Of a stretch of DNA of 64,000 nt, positions 17,491 to 25,346 are shown one piece after another. Numbering within the stretch: position 1 is the first letter of the stretch; each line of letters opens with the position of its first letter. A program made the translations under genes and the position numbers. The notes below the pieces were generated by a model. It was not told the origin of the DNA, searched no databases, and saw only the letters and a program-made list of their open reading frames with translations. This stretch comes from CAZPHU01 sp964586285 (GTDB taxonomy: Bacteria; Fibrobacterota; Chitinivibrionia; Chitinivibrionales; CAYFVL01), in the NCBI GenBank assembly GCA_964586285.1, contig CAZPHU010000001.1, positions 62,001-126,000 on the forward strand, given 5' to 3'.

Positions 17491-17775
17491 ATGAAAATAC
17501 TACTAATCTTAACGGCAAACATTCTTCCCCTGGTTTTGATTCAGGGATATGCGGCCCGATCCTTTATGGAACAATTTCGCCCACCACTTGTTCACGGACT
17601 GTTTATCGGTTGGTTTGGTATCTTTTTTGCCGGCATACAACTGTATCTTACATACATTGTGCACGGCAGGTATTTGGGAAAAGATGACTTGCGCTTACGT
17701 CGAGGCTCTTTTGCTGTTCCAAATGGAAATTTTCCCATTGAACCGGTACCGATAATGGTAACTGAGAAATCATAG
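17491..17775 (+). CDS. Small two-segment membrane protein
   Basis: A 94-residue protein with two hydrophobic segments (residues about 2-20 and 34-58) and a hydrophilic C-terminal third (GRYLGKDDLRLRRGSFAVPNG). AAAGGAGGG ends four bases before the ATG, a very strong ribosome binding site. It starts 18 bases after the Rieske-like gene and is probably translated from the same message. I do not recognise a family. If the upstream protein descends from a Rieske subunit, this could be its membrane partner, but nothing in the sequence shows that. Confidence 0.55.
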   Translation: MKILLILTANILPLVLIQGYAARSFMEQFRPPLVHGLFIGWFGIFFAGIQLYLTYIVHGRYLGKDDLRLRRGSFAVPNGNFPIEPVPIMVTEKS

Positions 17776-17872
17776 CCCTGCGCGATTAATCATTTGTTTT
17801 TAAATGGTTTGCTTCCGAAAAACAAGGACAGCCCGGCGATAATGTCGCAGGTTGTCGCAATGGCTGTCCAAT

Positions 17873-18184
17873 TTACTGACCAACCGGCTTTATTGAGGTT
17901 ATCTCGATTAGTTTTCCCCACATATGGATTGTGGCCATATCGGTTCGAATTTTGCCCTCGAAGCGAACGGAAAGGCTGTCTTTCTGAAACTGCTCGGGCA
18001 GGCTTATCGGATTGTAACGGGATCCGTCCTTTGCTACAATACCATAGAACCCCCCTTCTTGCGCAACAAATACGACCATTCCTTCGGTCTTAACTTTTCC
18101 GCCCCCATTGCCCTGGTTGCATCCCCCACACAAAAGGGACATAATCAGGACAACGACAGGCAAAACCACACTCGGTTTTGGCAC
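17873..18184 (-). CDS. Small predicted lipoprotein
   Basis: A 103-residue protein with a hydrophobic N-terminus ending LLCGGC, an imperfect lipobox with the acylated Cys likely at position 22, followed by a Gly/Asn-rich linker. The remaining about 70 residues form one small domain: GMVVFVAQEGGFYGIVAKDG, then YNPISLPEQFQKDSLSVRFEG and IHMWGKLIEITSI. This looks like an OB-like beta barrel found in small lipoproteins of many phyla, with no assigned function. The start is a GTG at 18184, six bases after a perfect AAAGGAGG. A nearby ATG at 18188 is in another frame. It is convergent with the membrane protein gene at 17491. Confidence 0.7.
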   Translation of the reverse strand: MPKPSVVLPVVVLIMSLLCGGCNQGNGGGKVKTEGMVVFVAQEGGFYGIVAKDGSRYNPISLPEQFQKDSLSVRFEGKIRTDMATIHMWGKLIEITSIKPVGQ

Positions 18185-18353
18185 TCATATCCTCCTTTAA
18201 ACTCCACAAATATCTCGTAAAGTTTCCGTGTAAAATACACGCATCATCTTACCCATTCGGGCTTATTTGCCAGTCGATAGTATTGAAATAGAGATTAGAA
18301 ACAAATAAAGGGCAATTACTTTTATGAGGTGAAAAAATGTAAAGTGACAATCG

Positions 18354-18381
18354 AAGGAGTTGCCCTTTTGGGCAACTCCTT
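18354..18381 (-). terminator. Strong hairpin after cellobiose phosphorylase
   Basis: AAGGAGTTGCCC (18354-18365) and GGGCAACTCCTT (18370-18381) form a perfect 12-bp stem with a 4-base loop, starting nine bases beyond the stop codon of the minus-strand cellobiose phosphorylase gene. The sequence after it on that strand is only moderately T-rich. It is the strongest simple hairpin in the window and very probably the end of the GH94 transcript. Confidence 0.75.
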
Positions 18382-18389
18382 AAATGGAA

Positions 18390-20807
18390 TCAGGAACCCA
18401 TGATTACTTCGACTTTATGGGTTTTGCCGTCAGTGAAAATAGGAATGACATTTCCTTGGATTTCTTTTCCGTCTACCTTGATGTATGAGATTCCTCTACT
18501 TACATGATTAGGATTTTTTACATCTATTTCAAAAGCAGCATCTCTAAACCGTCTGGTAACCGAAAAGCCATCCCACTCTCGAGGAATACATGGATCGATT
18601 TCGAGCCCCTGATGATTCGGACGAATACCCAGGATATACTTGGTTCCGGCCTGATAGGTCCAGGATGAAGTACCACTGAGCCAGCTGTTTCTGCCCAGTC
18701 CGAACTGAGGATGTTCGTCGGCAAGAATATTCTGTGCATAAACATACGGCTCGATTTCGTACATCTCGACGATATCGTTCTTTGCGGCCGGGTTAATCTG
18801 ATCGTAGTATTGAAAAGCACGATCACCGTTACCCATCATGGTTTCGGCTATCATCACCCATGGATTCGTATGAAGGAAAATACCGCAGTTTTCTTTTGCT
18901 CCGGGAGGATAGGTGGACACACCGCCTACTCCTTCTACAAAGCCGTTATAACCGGGTGTTCCCAGCTTAATACCATTTTCGGTGTTTAAATTTTTATTTA
19001 CCGAGTCCAATGCCTTCTTTGCCCGCTCCGGTGTGGCAAATCCGGAGAATACCGGCCATGACTGTCCGTTTGTGTAAATCCGGCATACATCATTTTTACT
19101 TGATCCAAGCGGATTACCTTCTTTGTCGAAATACCTGATATACCACTCACCATCCCATGCATGTTCATTAACACGCTTCTTCATGGTCTCGTAATATTCT
19201 GAATATTTCTTCTCAAGATCGCCGTCATTAAGGTATGCCGCAAGTTCAATCATATCTTTGAGAGCACGCCCATAAAGATTGGCGATAAAGAGAGATTCCG
19301 CACCAAGCGGCAGGTTCACGCTGTCGTTCCAGTCGGCATAGCCAAGAAGCGGAAGACCGTGCTTGCCAACATTGTTTTTGGTAAATTCGATTGCTCTCTG
19401 AAGGTGATCCATGACGGAACCCTTTTCGACGGGAGAGCCCTTCTTATCCTTTGTATAGTATGGGATTTCTTCTTTGAGATAGTCGTAATTTCCGGTTTCC
19501 TTGAGATAGTCGCATACTGCAAGTACTATCCACAGGTGATCATCACCGTAGTAGTCGACAAAATCATCACCGTACTCGCCCGCTTCCCCTATGGACGCTT
19601 CCATACTCAACGGATTCATGGAGTGATATGCCGAACCGTTTGTTCTCTGGATGTGAAGCAGCATGGAGATAAGCTCACGTCCCTCTTCCGGCACACTGGG
19701 CAAAATTCCAAGCACATCCTGAGCACTGTCACGAAAACCGATGCCGCGAGCCCCCATACCAAGTTGGTAGTATGAAAGGTAGCGTGACCAGTTTTTGGTG
19801 ATGTAGCACTGACGCGGATTGTGTATGTTAAGCATGTGGTTCATGCTTGCGTTGGGCGTAGTGACCTGCATATGGGAAAGATATTCATCCCAGAAGGACT
19901 CCAGTGTTTTCAGTGCTTTTTCGACTTCTTGTTCCGAGCGGAATTTTTCGATCTGTCCCCGCGCCTTTTCTATATTTTCATCCTGCCCCAACTGAGTTAT
20001 CAGCCTTTTAGTCTCACCCGGTTTTACTTCGCCCAGGTGATGAAGCAAAGCGCCAATGTTATCTCCCCGATGAGCCTGGTAGTTGCTTAATTCATCTTCT
20101 TGCAATGCCTTGGGATTACTCCATGTACCGTATTCGTTTTCTCCAAGGAAATTTTTCCTGTCTGTTTCGAATGAAGAAACCGCATGATTCGATGTAAAGT
20201 AGTTGATTTTCACATCCCTGTTCATGAACGGATACTGGATCAATATTTTTAGATCCTTATCTTTGTCTACCAATCTGCTGATCATGGTCTGAGGAACCCA
20301 GTCGGCGTTGGTAAACTGCATGATAGCCATGGGATGGGTGTACTCGACCACCGGGATCACATCTATTTCCCTGGCCTGTTCGCCAATATTGGTGATTTTT
20401 ATATCTCTTACCTCACAGAAACTGTCGCGAGGAACAAAAATGGTTACTTCTGTGCGTATGTCGTAAAACTCCGAAACGATACGGGTGTAGCCAAGCCCGA
20501 CATGGCATTCATACTTATCAAACGGATCGAGAGTCGGCACATAAAAAGGTGAGAATACACGATATCCGCTTTTCTCCTTAACACGCACGTACAGAGTGGT
20601 TCCCTTGAATTCGGAGCTGGGCATTCCCTGAATGTACTTGGTGATGCGGTTGGATGCCGGGTCGCCTTTGCACAGAAGAGATCCCCCGGTATGGTCAACA
20701 AAACCACCGAACTTCAGTGTACCGATATAATTGATCCACTTGGTAGGCGTTTTGGGATTAGTAATCACATACTCTTTCCGAGGATCGTCAAAATAACCAT
20801 ATTTCAT
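18390..20807 (-). CDS. Cellobiose phosphorylase (GH94)
   Basis: An 805-residue cytoplasmic enzyme that splits cellobiose with phosphate into glucose 1-phosphate and glucose. It opens with MKYGYFDDPRKEYVITNPKTP, the standard GH94 start with the F-D-D-x-x-(K/R)-E-Y motif. The general acid Asp is in YADWNDSVNLP at about residue 490, and the catalytic (alpha/alpha)6 barrel follows with GARGIGFRDSAQD and GEYGDDFVDYYGDD. The length matches cellobiose phosphorylases (about 800-820) and not the much longer cyclic-glucan or chitobiose relatives. The beta-glucosidase gene lies just upstream on the same strand. Together they give the cell both a phosphorolytic and a hydrolytic route for cellodextrins. 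Confidence 0.94.
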   Translation of the reverse strand: MKYGYFDDPRKEYVITNPKTPTKWINYIGTLKFGGFVDHTGGSLLCKGDPASNRITKYIQGMPSSEFKGTTLYVRVKEKSGYRVFSPFYVPTLDPFDKYECHVGLGYTRIVSEFYDIRTEVTIFVPRDSFCEVRDIKITNIGEQAREIDVIPVVEYTHPMAIMQFTNADWVPQTMISRLVDKDKDLKILIQYPFMNRDVKINYFTSNHAVSSFETDRKNFLGENEYGTWSNPKALQEDELSNYQAHRGDNIGALLHHLGEVKPGETKRLITQLGQDENIEKARGQIEKFRSEQEVEKALKTLESFWDEYLSHMQVTTPNASMNHMLNIHNPRQCYITKNWSRYLSYYQLGMGARGIGFRDSAQDVLGILPSVPEEGRELISMLLHIQRTNGSAYHSMNPLSMEASIGEAGEYGDDFVDYYGDDHLWIVLAVCDYLKETGNYDYLKEEIPYYTKDKKGSPVEKGSVMDHLQRAIEFTKNNVGKHGLPLLGYADWNDSVNLPLGAESLFIANLYGRALKDMIELAAYLNDGDLEKKYSEYYETMKKRVNEHAWDGEWYIRYFDKEGNPLGSSKNDVCRIYTNGQSWPVFSGFATPERAKKALDSVNKNLNTENGIKLGTPGYNGFVEGVGGVSTYPPGAKENCGIFLHTNPWVMIAETMMGNGDRAFQYYDQINPAAKNDIVEMYEIEPYVYAQNILADEHPQFGLGRNSWLSGTSSWTYQAGTKYILGIRPNHQGLEIDPCIPREWDGFSVTRRFRDAAFEIDVKNPNHVSRGISYIKVDGKEIQGNVIPIFTDGKTHKVEVIMGS

Positions 20808-20923
20808 AGATTATCCCTTCCCAAACACTATTTGAATGGTTGTTCTTGCGGTATACAAAGCTATTAAATTACATTTTGGCAACAAAAATACAAAGTGAGA
20901 ATGATCGGAATTGCCCAAGATCT

Positions 20924-22273
20924 CTACAAATCAGCCCCACGTGATGCAATAAGATCTCTATAAAAAAAGGCCGAATCTTTAAGGGTCCTTTTAAGCGTCG
21001 TGAAATCTACGTGAATCAATCCGAAGCGCTCCTTATAGCCCTGTGCCCATTCGAAATTATCCATTATCGACCAATAGAAGTAACCTCTCATATCGATGTT
21101 TTCATCCGTTGCCCGCCGAAGATTTTGCAAATACCGAGCCATAAAATCTATTCTTCCCTTATCATGGACATTGCCGTCAAGGCTGACCCAGTCGCGCATA
21201 GAGATCCCATTTTCCATTATGTACATGGGCATCTTATAGCGCTCATGTATAAAACGAGGCGTCCAGTACATTGATTCCGGCACCACGTACCAGTTAAGTC
21301 CGGTCATCGGAAATCCGGGACTAAAAGGTATATCTCTGGGCTCTCCATTCTCCCCCGCCCGGGCAGTGTTGCCGTAATAGATATTCACGCCCAGAAAATC
21401 TATCCGCTCGGAGATAACCTTCAGATCATCCTGGGGAAATGAAATCATACGATCTCCGAAAACTTTCCCCTCATCCGGATAACGACCGAATACCACAGGA
21501 TCCAGCCACCATGAGTTGCTCCACAAGTCATCGGAGTGAGTCTCAAACATCTTTTGACGCGCAGCCTGGATGTTCTGCTCGGTTTCATCCTGCGGTATCG
21601 TATTTACCGGCGCAACCACATAACCCACATTAGCCGGGCGACGCGCAAATGCCCGGATTGTCTGAACACTCTTCCCATGCGCCAGGAGAACATGATGGGC
21701 CAGACGAACGAGTTCGGAGATTTCGTACTTCTGCCCGGGAGCATGTGCCCCGTTGTGGTATCCACATTCGACAAACACCTGTGGCTCATTGAATGTCATC
21801 CAGTTGGTTACACGATCCGACAGCTTCTCGACCACAATTTTTGTGTACTGTGCAAACCAGTCGGCACTGCATCGATTGAGCCATCCTCCCCTGCAAAACA
21901 GCTCATGTGGCATATCCCAGTGATACAGTGTCACATAAGGATCTATCCCCTTCTCAAGCAGACTGTCTACAAGCCTGTCGTAAAAATCCAGCCCTTTATG
22001 ATTTACCGCTCCCGTGCCCGCCGGCAAGACTCTCGGCCAGCTGATTGAAAACCGATAGGCCCCAATGCCAATCTGTTCCATTAACTGAACGTCTTCTTTA
22101 TATTTATGGTAGTGATCGCAGGCGACGTTACCATTCTCATTCCCAAAAATGGCTTGAGGCTTCCTGCAGTGAACATCCCAGACAGATACACCTTTGCCGT
22201 CCTCAAAGGCAGCGCCTTCTATCTGGTACGACGATGATGCTGCTCCCCAGACAAACGATTCCGAAAAACTCAT
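20924..22273 (-). CDS. Beta-glucosidase, glycoside hydrolase family 1
   Basis: A 449-residue GH1 enzyme. It begins SESFVWGAASSSYQIEGA, the family N-terminal signature. The acid/base Glu is in TFNEPQVF (about residue 162) and the nucleophile Glu in YIMENGIS (about residue 353). The DNFEWAQGYKERFGL segment near the C-terminus forms the aglycone-side substrate pocket. There is no signal peptide, so it acts in the cytoplasm on imported cellobiose or other beta-glucosides. It precedes the cellobiose phosphorylase gene with a gap of 116 bases, which may hold a second promoter. No local regulator gene is visible. Confidence 0.95.
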   Translation of the reverse strand: MSFSESFVWGAASSSYQIEGAAFEDGKGVSVWDVHCRKPQAIFGNENGNVACDHYHKYKEDVQLMEQIGIGAYRFSISWPRVLPAGTGAVNHKGLDFYDRLVDSLLEKGIDPYVTLYHWDMPHELFCRGGWLNRCSADWFAQYTKIVVEKLSDRVTNWMTFNEPQVFVECGYHNGAHAPGQKYEISELVRLAHHVLLAHGKSVQTIRAFARRPANVGYVVAPVNTIPQDETEQNIQAARQKMFETHSDDLWSNSWWLDPVVFGRYPDEGKVFGDRMISFPQDDLKVISERIDFLGVNIYYGNTARAGENGEPRDIPFSPGFPMTGLNWYVVPESMYWTPRFIHERYKMPMYIMENGISMRDWVSLDGNVHDKGRIDFMARYLQNLRRATDENIDMRGYFYWSIMDNFEWAQGYKERFGLIHVDFTTLKRTLKDSAFFYRDLIASRGADL

Positions 22274-22659
22274 CCCTTATTCTTATTCCCTTCAAGCAAA
22301 CGTAAAAACTAACTCAATGAATTAATTCACGATACCGGTGCAATCCCGGATTACCCATTCGGAAAGATGGAAGGTGGAAATAGCCGCTCCCTTTTAAGCA
22401 ATTGCTTCTTTTTCCTGAACGAAGCGAACAAAAATACAATCGATGTAAAGAGGTACCATTAAAAATCAGGTAAAGGAGTAAACATGTGAATCAATTTTTA
22501 GGAAACTTTATGAACAAATCATCTAATTGTTTTAGAACCCAAGCGGCGGTTGAAGAGAATCATCACTTTGTAAGACCATAGATGAGTATATAAGGGTTTC
22601 CCTGAAGCCAAAAAGAGATGCATGCAATTTGTTACGATCTTTACAACAAATACCACGCG

Positions 22660-22867
22660 TTTCTTTTCTGAGCGAACCTCCAGGGTCTCGGGCACCTTGT
22701 GCGCAGCGGCAAAATGCAAAATAGAAGGGAAAAATGCATTGATCGGATCGATCTTGGGTGGACTTTGCGCGACGTTATCAACTTATACCTTTTATTTTCT
22801 TAGACGAAAAGTTAAAATGGAAACTAAAGTCCCCAATATTTTTTGGGGATTCTTGAGGTCATGCTGA
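22660..22867 (+). pseudogene. Possible C-terminal remnant of a DUF4126-like membrane protein
   Basis: In the 678-base gap between the beta-glucosidase start and the gene at 22952, one frame reads SRVSGTLCAAAKC, then NALIGSILGGLCATLSTYTF and LRRKVKMETKVPN up to a stop at 22867. The Gly/Ala-rich helix followed by Y-x-x-Y-x-L-R-R and T-x-x-P resembles the C-terminus of DUF4126 membrane proteins (R-x-x-S-G, then a G-A-L-L-G helix, then Y-x-L-R-R). The N-terminal three quarters of such a protein are missing and there is no ribosome binding site, so if the match is right it is a broken relic. The match is by eye and uncertain. Confidence 0.35.
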
Positions 22868-22951
22868 TTCTTATTGATATACACATATGGAATAAACGCG
22901 GATACATAAAACGAACTTGAATCCGCTGTTTTGCCAAAAGGAAATGCTCCC

Positions 22952-23641
22952 ATGAATTCACCTTCTATTTGGTACAAACTGGCTATTATTGTTTTCGCAT
23001 TTTTTCTCTCCAGAGTTTCAGTCCAAGGCTCCACTCCCCACCACGAGTTTACAATCCGTACGGACAGCCTTTTTCTGCTTTCCGATTCAACACAGAAGAC
23101 CATAGTCAGTGCGCGCAAATCGGCTCGTACGGTCTATCAGGCGACTACGGTAAAAACCATTTCCTGCTCGTTAGAGGAAGCCTTATATGTTTTGGATAAT
23201 TTCAACCAAACCGCACCTCAATTGCCGTATGTACGTAAATTTAAACATTTAACTGAGGCAATGTCCAAAAAAAATCGGCGCTCGTTTCTGCTTGTGGTGG
23301 GAATTCCTCTTGCGGTAAGCTGGTTTGTCGGGGAAATGCCTGAGCCTCAAACAACGGGGGAGGGGGAAGTTTTCTACCGCCTTAACAAGATCGATTGTTC
23401 CCTGGAAGCGGCATCCTATGCCAGTCAAACAGGGGGACTGATAAAAGTCAGATACCATTCGTTCCAAATGTATTTTCGTCTAAAACGGATAGGTACAGAT
23501 CGGACTCGAATCATGCTCACCAGCTTTGTTGAACCAACTATCTGGATTCCCCGCTGGTTGTATAGAATCGTGGCTAAAAAGGTTTTCCCCGACATGTTGT
23601 CCGGATTCGAGGAAATTGTTTTTGATAATCGAGGGGAATGA
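22952..23641 (+). CDS. Exported SRPBCC/START-like protein
   Basis: A 229-residue protein with a signal peptide (IVFAFFLSRVSVQGS). The mature part resembles an SRPBCC (polyketide cyclase/START) domain: AARTVYQ-like start, CSLEEALYVLDNFNQTAPQL helix, GEGEVFYRLNKIDCS, a strand rich in RVRYHSFQ-type alternation, then IMLTSFVEPTIWIPRWLYRIV and a final helix. SRPBCC domains bind hydrophobic ligands in a deep pocket; the ligand here is unknown. The ATG at 22952 is chosen because AAAGGA stands about nine bases before it. It is a single gene, with the overlapping palindromes at 23764-23795 downstream. Family placement is tentative. Confidence 0.55.
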   Translation: MNSPSIWYKLAIIVFAFFLSRVSVQGSTPHHEFTIRTDSLFLLSDSTQKTIVSARKSARTVYQATTVKTISCSLEEALYVLDNFNQTAPQLPYVRKFKHLTEAMSKKNRRSFLLVVGIPLAVSWFVGEMPEPQTTGEGEVFYRLNKIDCSLEAASYASQTGGLIKVRYHSFQMYFRLKRIGTDRTRIMLTSFVEPTIWIPRWLYRIVAKKVFPDMLSGFEEIVFDNRGE

Positions 23642-23763
23642 AACTCAAAATAACTGCGCCAAGTATATTAACACCCATGAAGGAATTTTTTCCCATGAAG
23701 CTTTCAAATCGTGGCAATTTTAGGGCTTAAATAAATCACTCCAATAGTCGAATTTACCTTGAA

Positions 23764-23795
23764 CAGGAAAATTTTCCTGCCGTCGAAGGCAGGAA
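23764..23795. repeat. Overlapping palindromes downstream of the START-like gene
   Basis: CAGGAAAATTTTCCTG (23764-23779) is a perfect 16-base palindrome. Its right half is shared with a second hairpin, TTCCTGCC (23774-23781) pairing with GGCAGGAA (23788-23795) around GTCGAA. The two structures exclude each other. This lies in the 373-base gap 23642-24014, which otherwise holds no gene. It may be the terminator of the preceding gene or a binding site. Confidence 0.4.
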
Positions 23796-24014
23796 CGCGC
23801 AAAATTCATATTATATTGAGCCGTTTCTATGAAGATGTGTATAATTAGCACGGAATCGCTGGTTTGGTGACTTTTGTGCCGTATCTTCTCACCTATTCCA
23901 TCTAATTACTCCAAACTCAATGCTCCAAACTCGGTACTTATTATATATATTTATGACATTCAATTTTTCCATCGATTGATTGTTTACAGCCTCCTTCTTA
24001 AGGAATAATCGGTT

Positions 24015-25322
24015 ATGCCCAAGAGTTCTATCCGAAATGCTCTGCTTTTTTGTATGCTCGCAGGAAGTGTCGTCTGCCTTTCAGCCCAGAAAATTACAGG
24101 TGTTGCGCGGCTGATGTTAAACTCTCCTGCAACACACGAACATAGACAGCAAATCAAAGCTCTTGCTCTGGACAGCCTCAAAGGCTCAATTGTCGAGTGG
24201 ATGGAACAGACTCATAGACGAGTTCCTGATTCGACGCGCCCAGTCGAGTGGCATCATTTCATGTCTTTTGTCGAAGAGTGTGCCAAATCGGGTGAAAAGG
24301 AGTCGTTTGTCGAGCAACGCGAGTGGACTCTGCGTATAGAAGTGGCGCCCGACAGGCTTGTGTCTCTTCTGGACGATCATAACGCCAGGGTTAAGCCCCT
24401 GGCACTCAAGTACTGGGCCCTGGCTCAGGAAGGTATAAAACACAACCGCGCTACGGTTATTTTTACCGGCTCCGTGCATACGCTTTATCATGCGCTGGGT
24501 TACCTTGGAGCGCCTTTTCTGATAGAAAGAAATAACGAACCCATCGACTTAAAAGAAGAGTCGCGCAAAGCGCTTCAGCAGGTGCTGGACAGCCTCAAAA
24601 TTCAGTATAGTTCTTTTATAATAAAGGGAAAGCCGGGCAATTCTCCGGATAATTTCGTAACCATAACAGCGGCAATAGATTCAGTTCCTCTGGCGGGTCT
24701 TCCTTTCACCGCAAGCCTTCCAAACGGGCGCCATCTATTCAAAGTCCAGACCGGTACCGACGGCACGACTCCCCTTGGCGAATTTTCTATACCATTTGTT
24801 CCTTACGGCACGTTTCTTCATATCCAGCCGAATCTGGGGGGAATTGTCAAACCATCCCTTCACTTCGGCCTTGCCGATTTCGGACTTGCTCCCGGAGAGG
24901 GACACGATCAGACTTTAATTTTCAATATTGTAAAGCAGTCTTATACATTGGATTACAAGGTTTCGGGTGGAAGTCAGATGAATGTCCCGCAGAATTTCGT
25001 CAACGGGCAACTGGTGAGAAATTTCCTTGAGGATTCCTGCAATCTGATCCAGTCCTCAAGCTCCAACCCCTCTGATCTTGAAATCGTAATCCAGACCCAG
25101 GTTTCCAGCTACACTTTCGACAGCCGCGAAGAGACGGAAATTAAGGCGGAGGTGCTGGCGAAAGTCAAACAGCTTCAAAGCGGGGGGAATCAGGTTGAGA
25201 AGACCTATGTACTTAATCAAAAGGTATTCGACAGCAATCACGAAATCCCAACCGGTCTCTTTTTCTGGGAAACGACTTCTTCTTTGCGCAATTTGCTTAG
25301 GGATATGCTCAACAGCCTATAA
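24015..25322 (+). CDS. Exported protein of unknown function
   Basis: A 435-residue protein with a clear signal peptide (ALLFCMLAGSVVCLSAQ). Residues 30-150 are helical and charged (KALALDSLKGSIVEWMEQ, WHHFMSFVEECAKSGEKESF, ALKYWALAQEG). The second half has beta-rich stretches (FTASLPNGRHLFKVQTGTDG, then a segment ending PFVPYGTFLHIQPNLGG) like a carboxypeptidase-regulatory or Ig-like insert, and ends with SSLRNLLRDMLNSL. The opening resembles the LPP20/FlgT-like proteins whose start reads A-R-(A)-L-x-x-A-L, but I am not sure of that. The glycosyltransferase fusion follows after 24 bases, so the two are probably co-transcribed. Confidence 0.6.
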   Translation: MPKSSIRNALLFCMLAGSVVCLSAQKITGVARLMLNSPATHEHRQQIKALALDSLKGSIVEWMEQTHRRVPDSTRPVEWHHFMSFVEECAKSGEKESFVEQREWTLRIEVAPDRLVSLLDDHNARVKPLALKYWALAQEGIKHNRATVIFTGSVHTLYHALGYLGAPFLIERNNEPIDLKEESRKALQQVLDSLKIQYSSFIIKGKPGNSPDNFVTITAAIDSVPLAGLPFTASLPNGRHLFKVQTGTDGTTPLGEFSIPFVPYGTFLHIQPNLGGIVKPSLHFGLADFGLAPGEGHDQTLIFNIVKQSYTLDYKVSGGSQMNVPQNFVNGQLVRNFLEDSCNLIQSSSSNPSDLEIVIQTQVSSYTFDSREETEIKAEVLAKVKQLQSGGNQVEKTYVLNQKVFDSNHEIPTGLFFWETTSSLRNLLRDMLNSL

Positions 25323-25346
25323 CAACCGCAAACGGGGAGATAACTC

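Noticed and set aside
17794..18093. 99-codon plus-strand frame
   Set aside because: It is antisense to the lipoprotein gene at 17873-18184, which has a perfect ribosome binding site and a lipobox-like segment.
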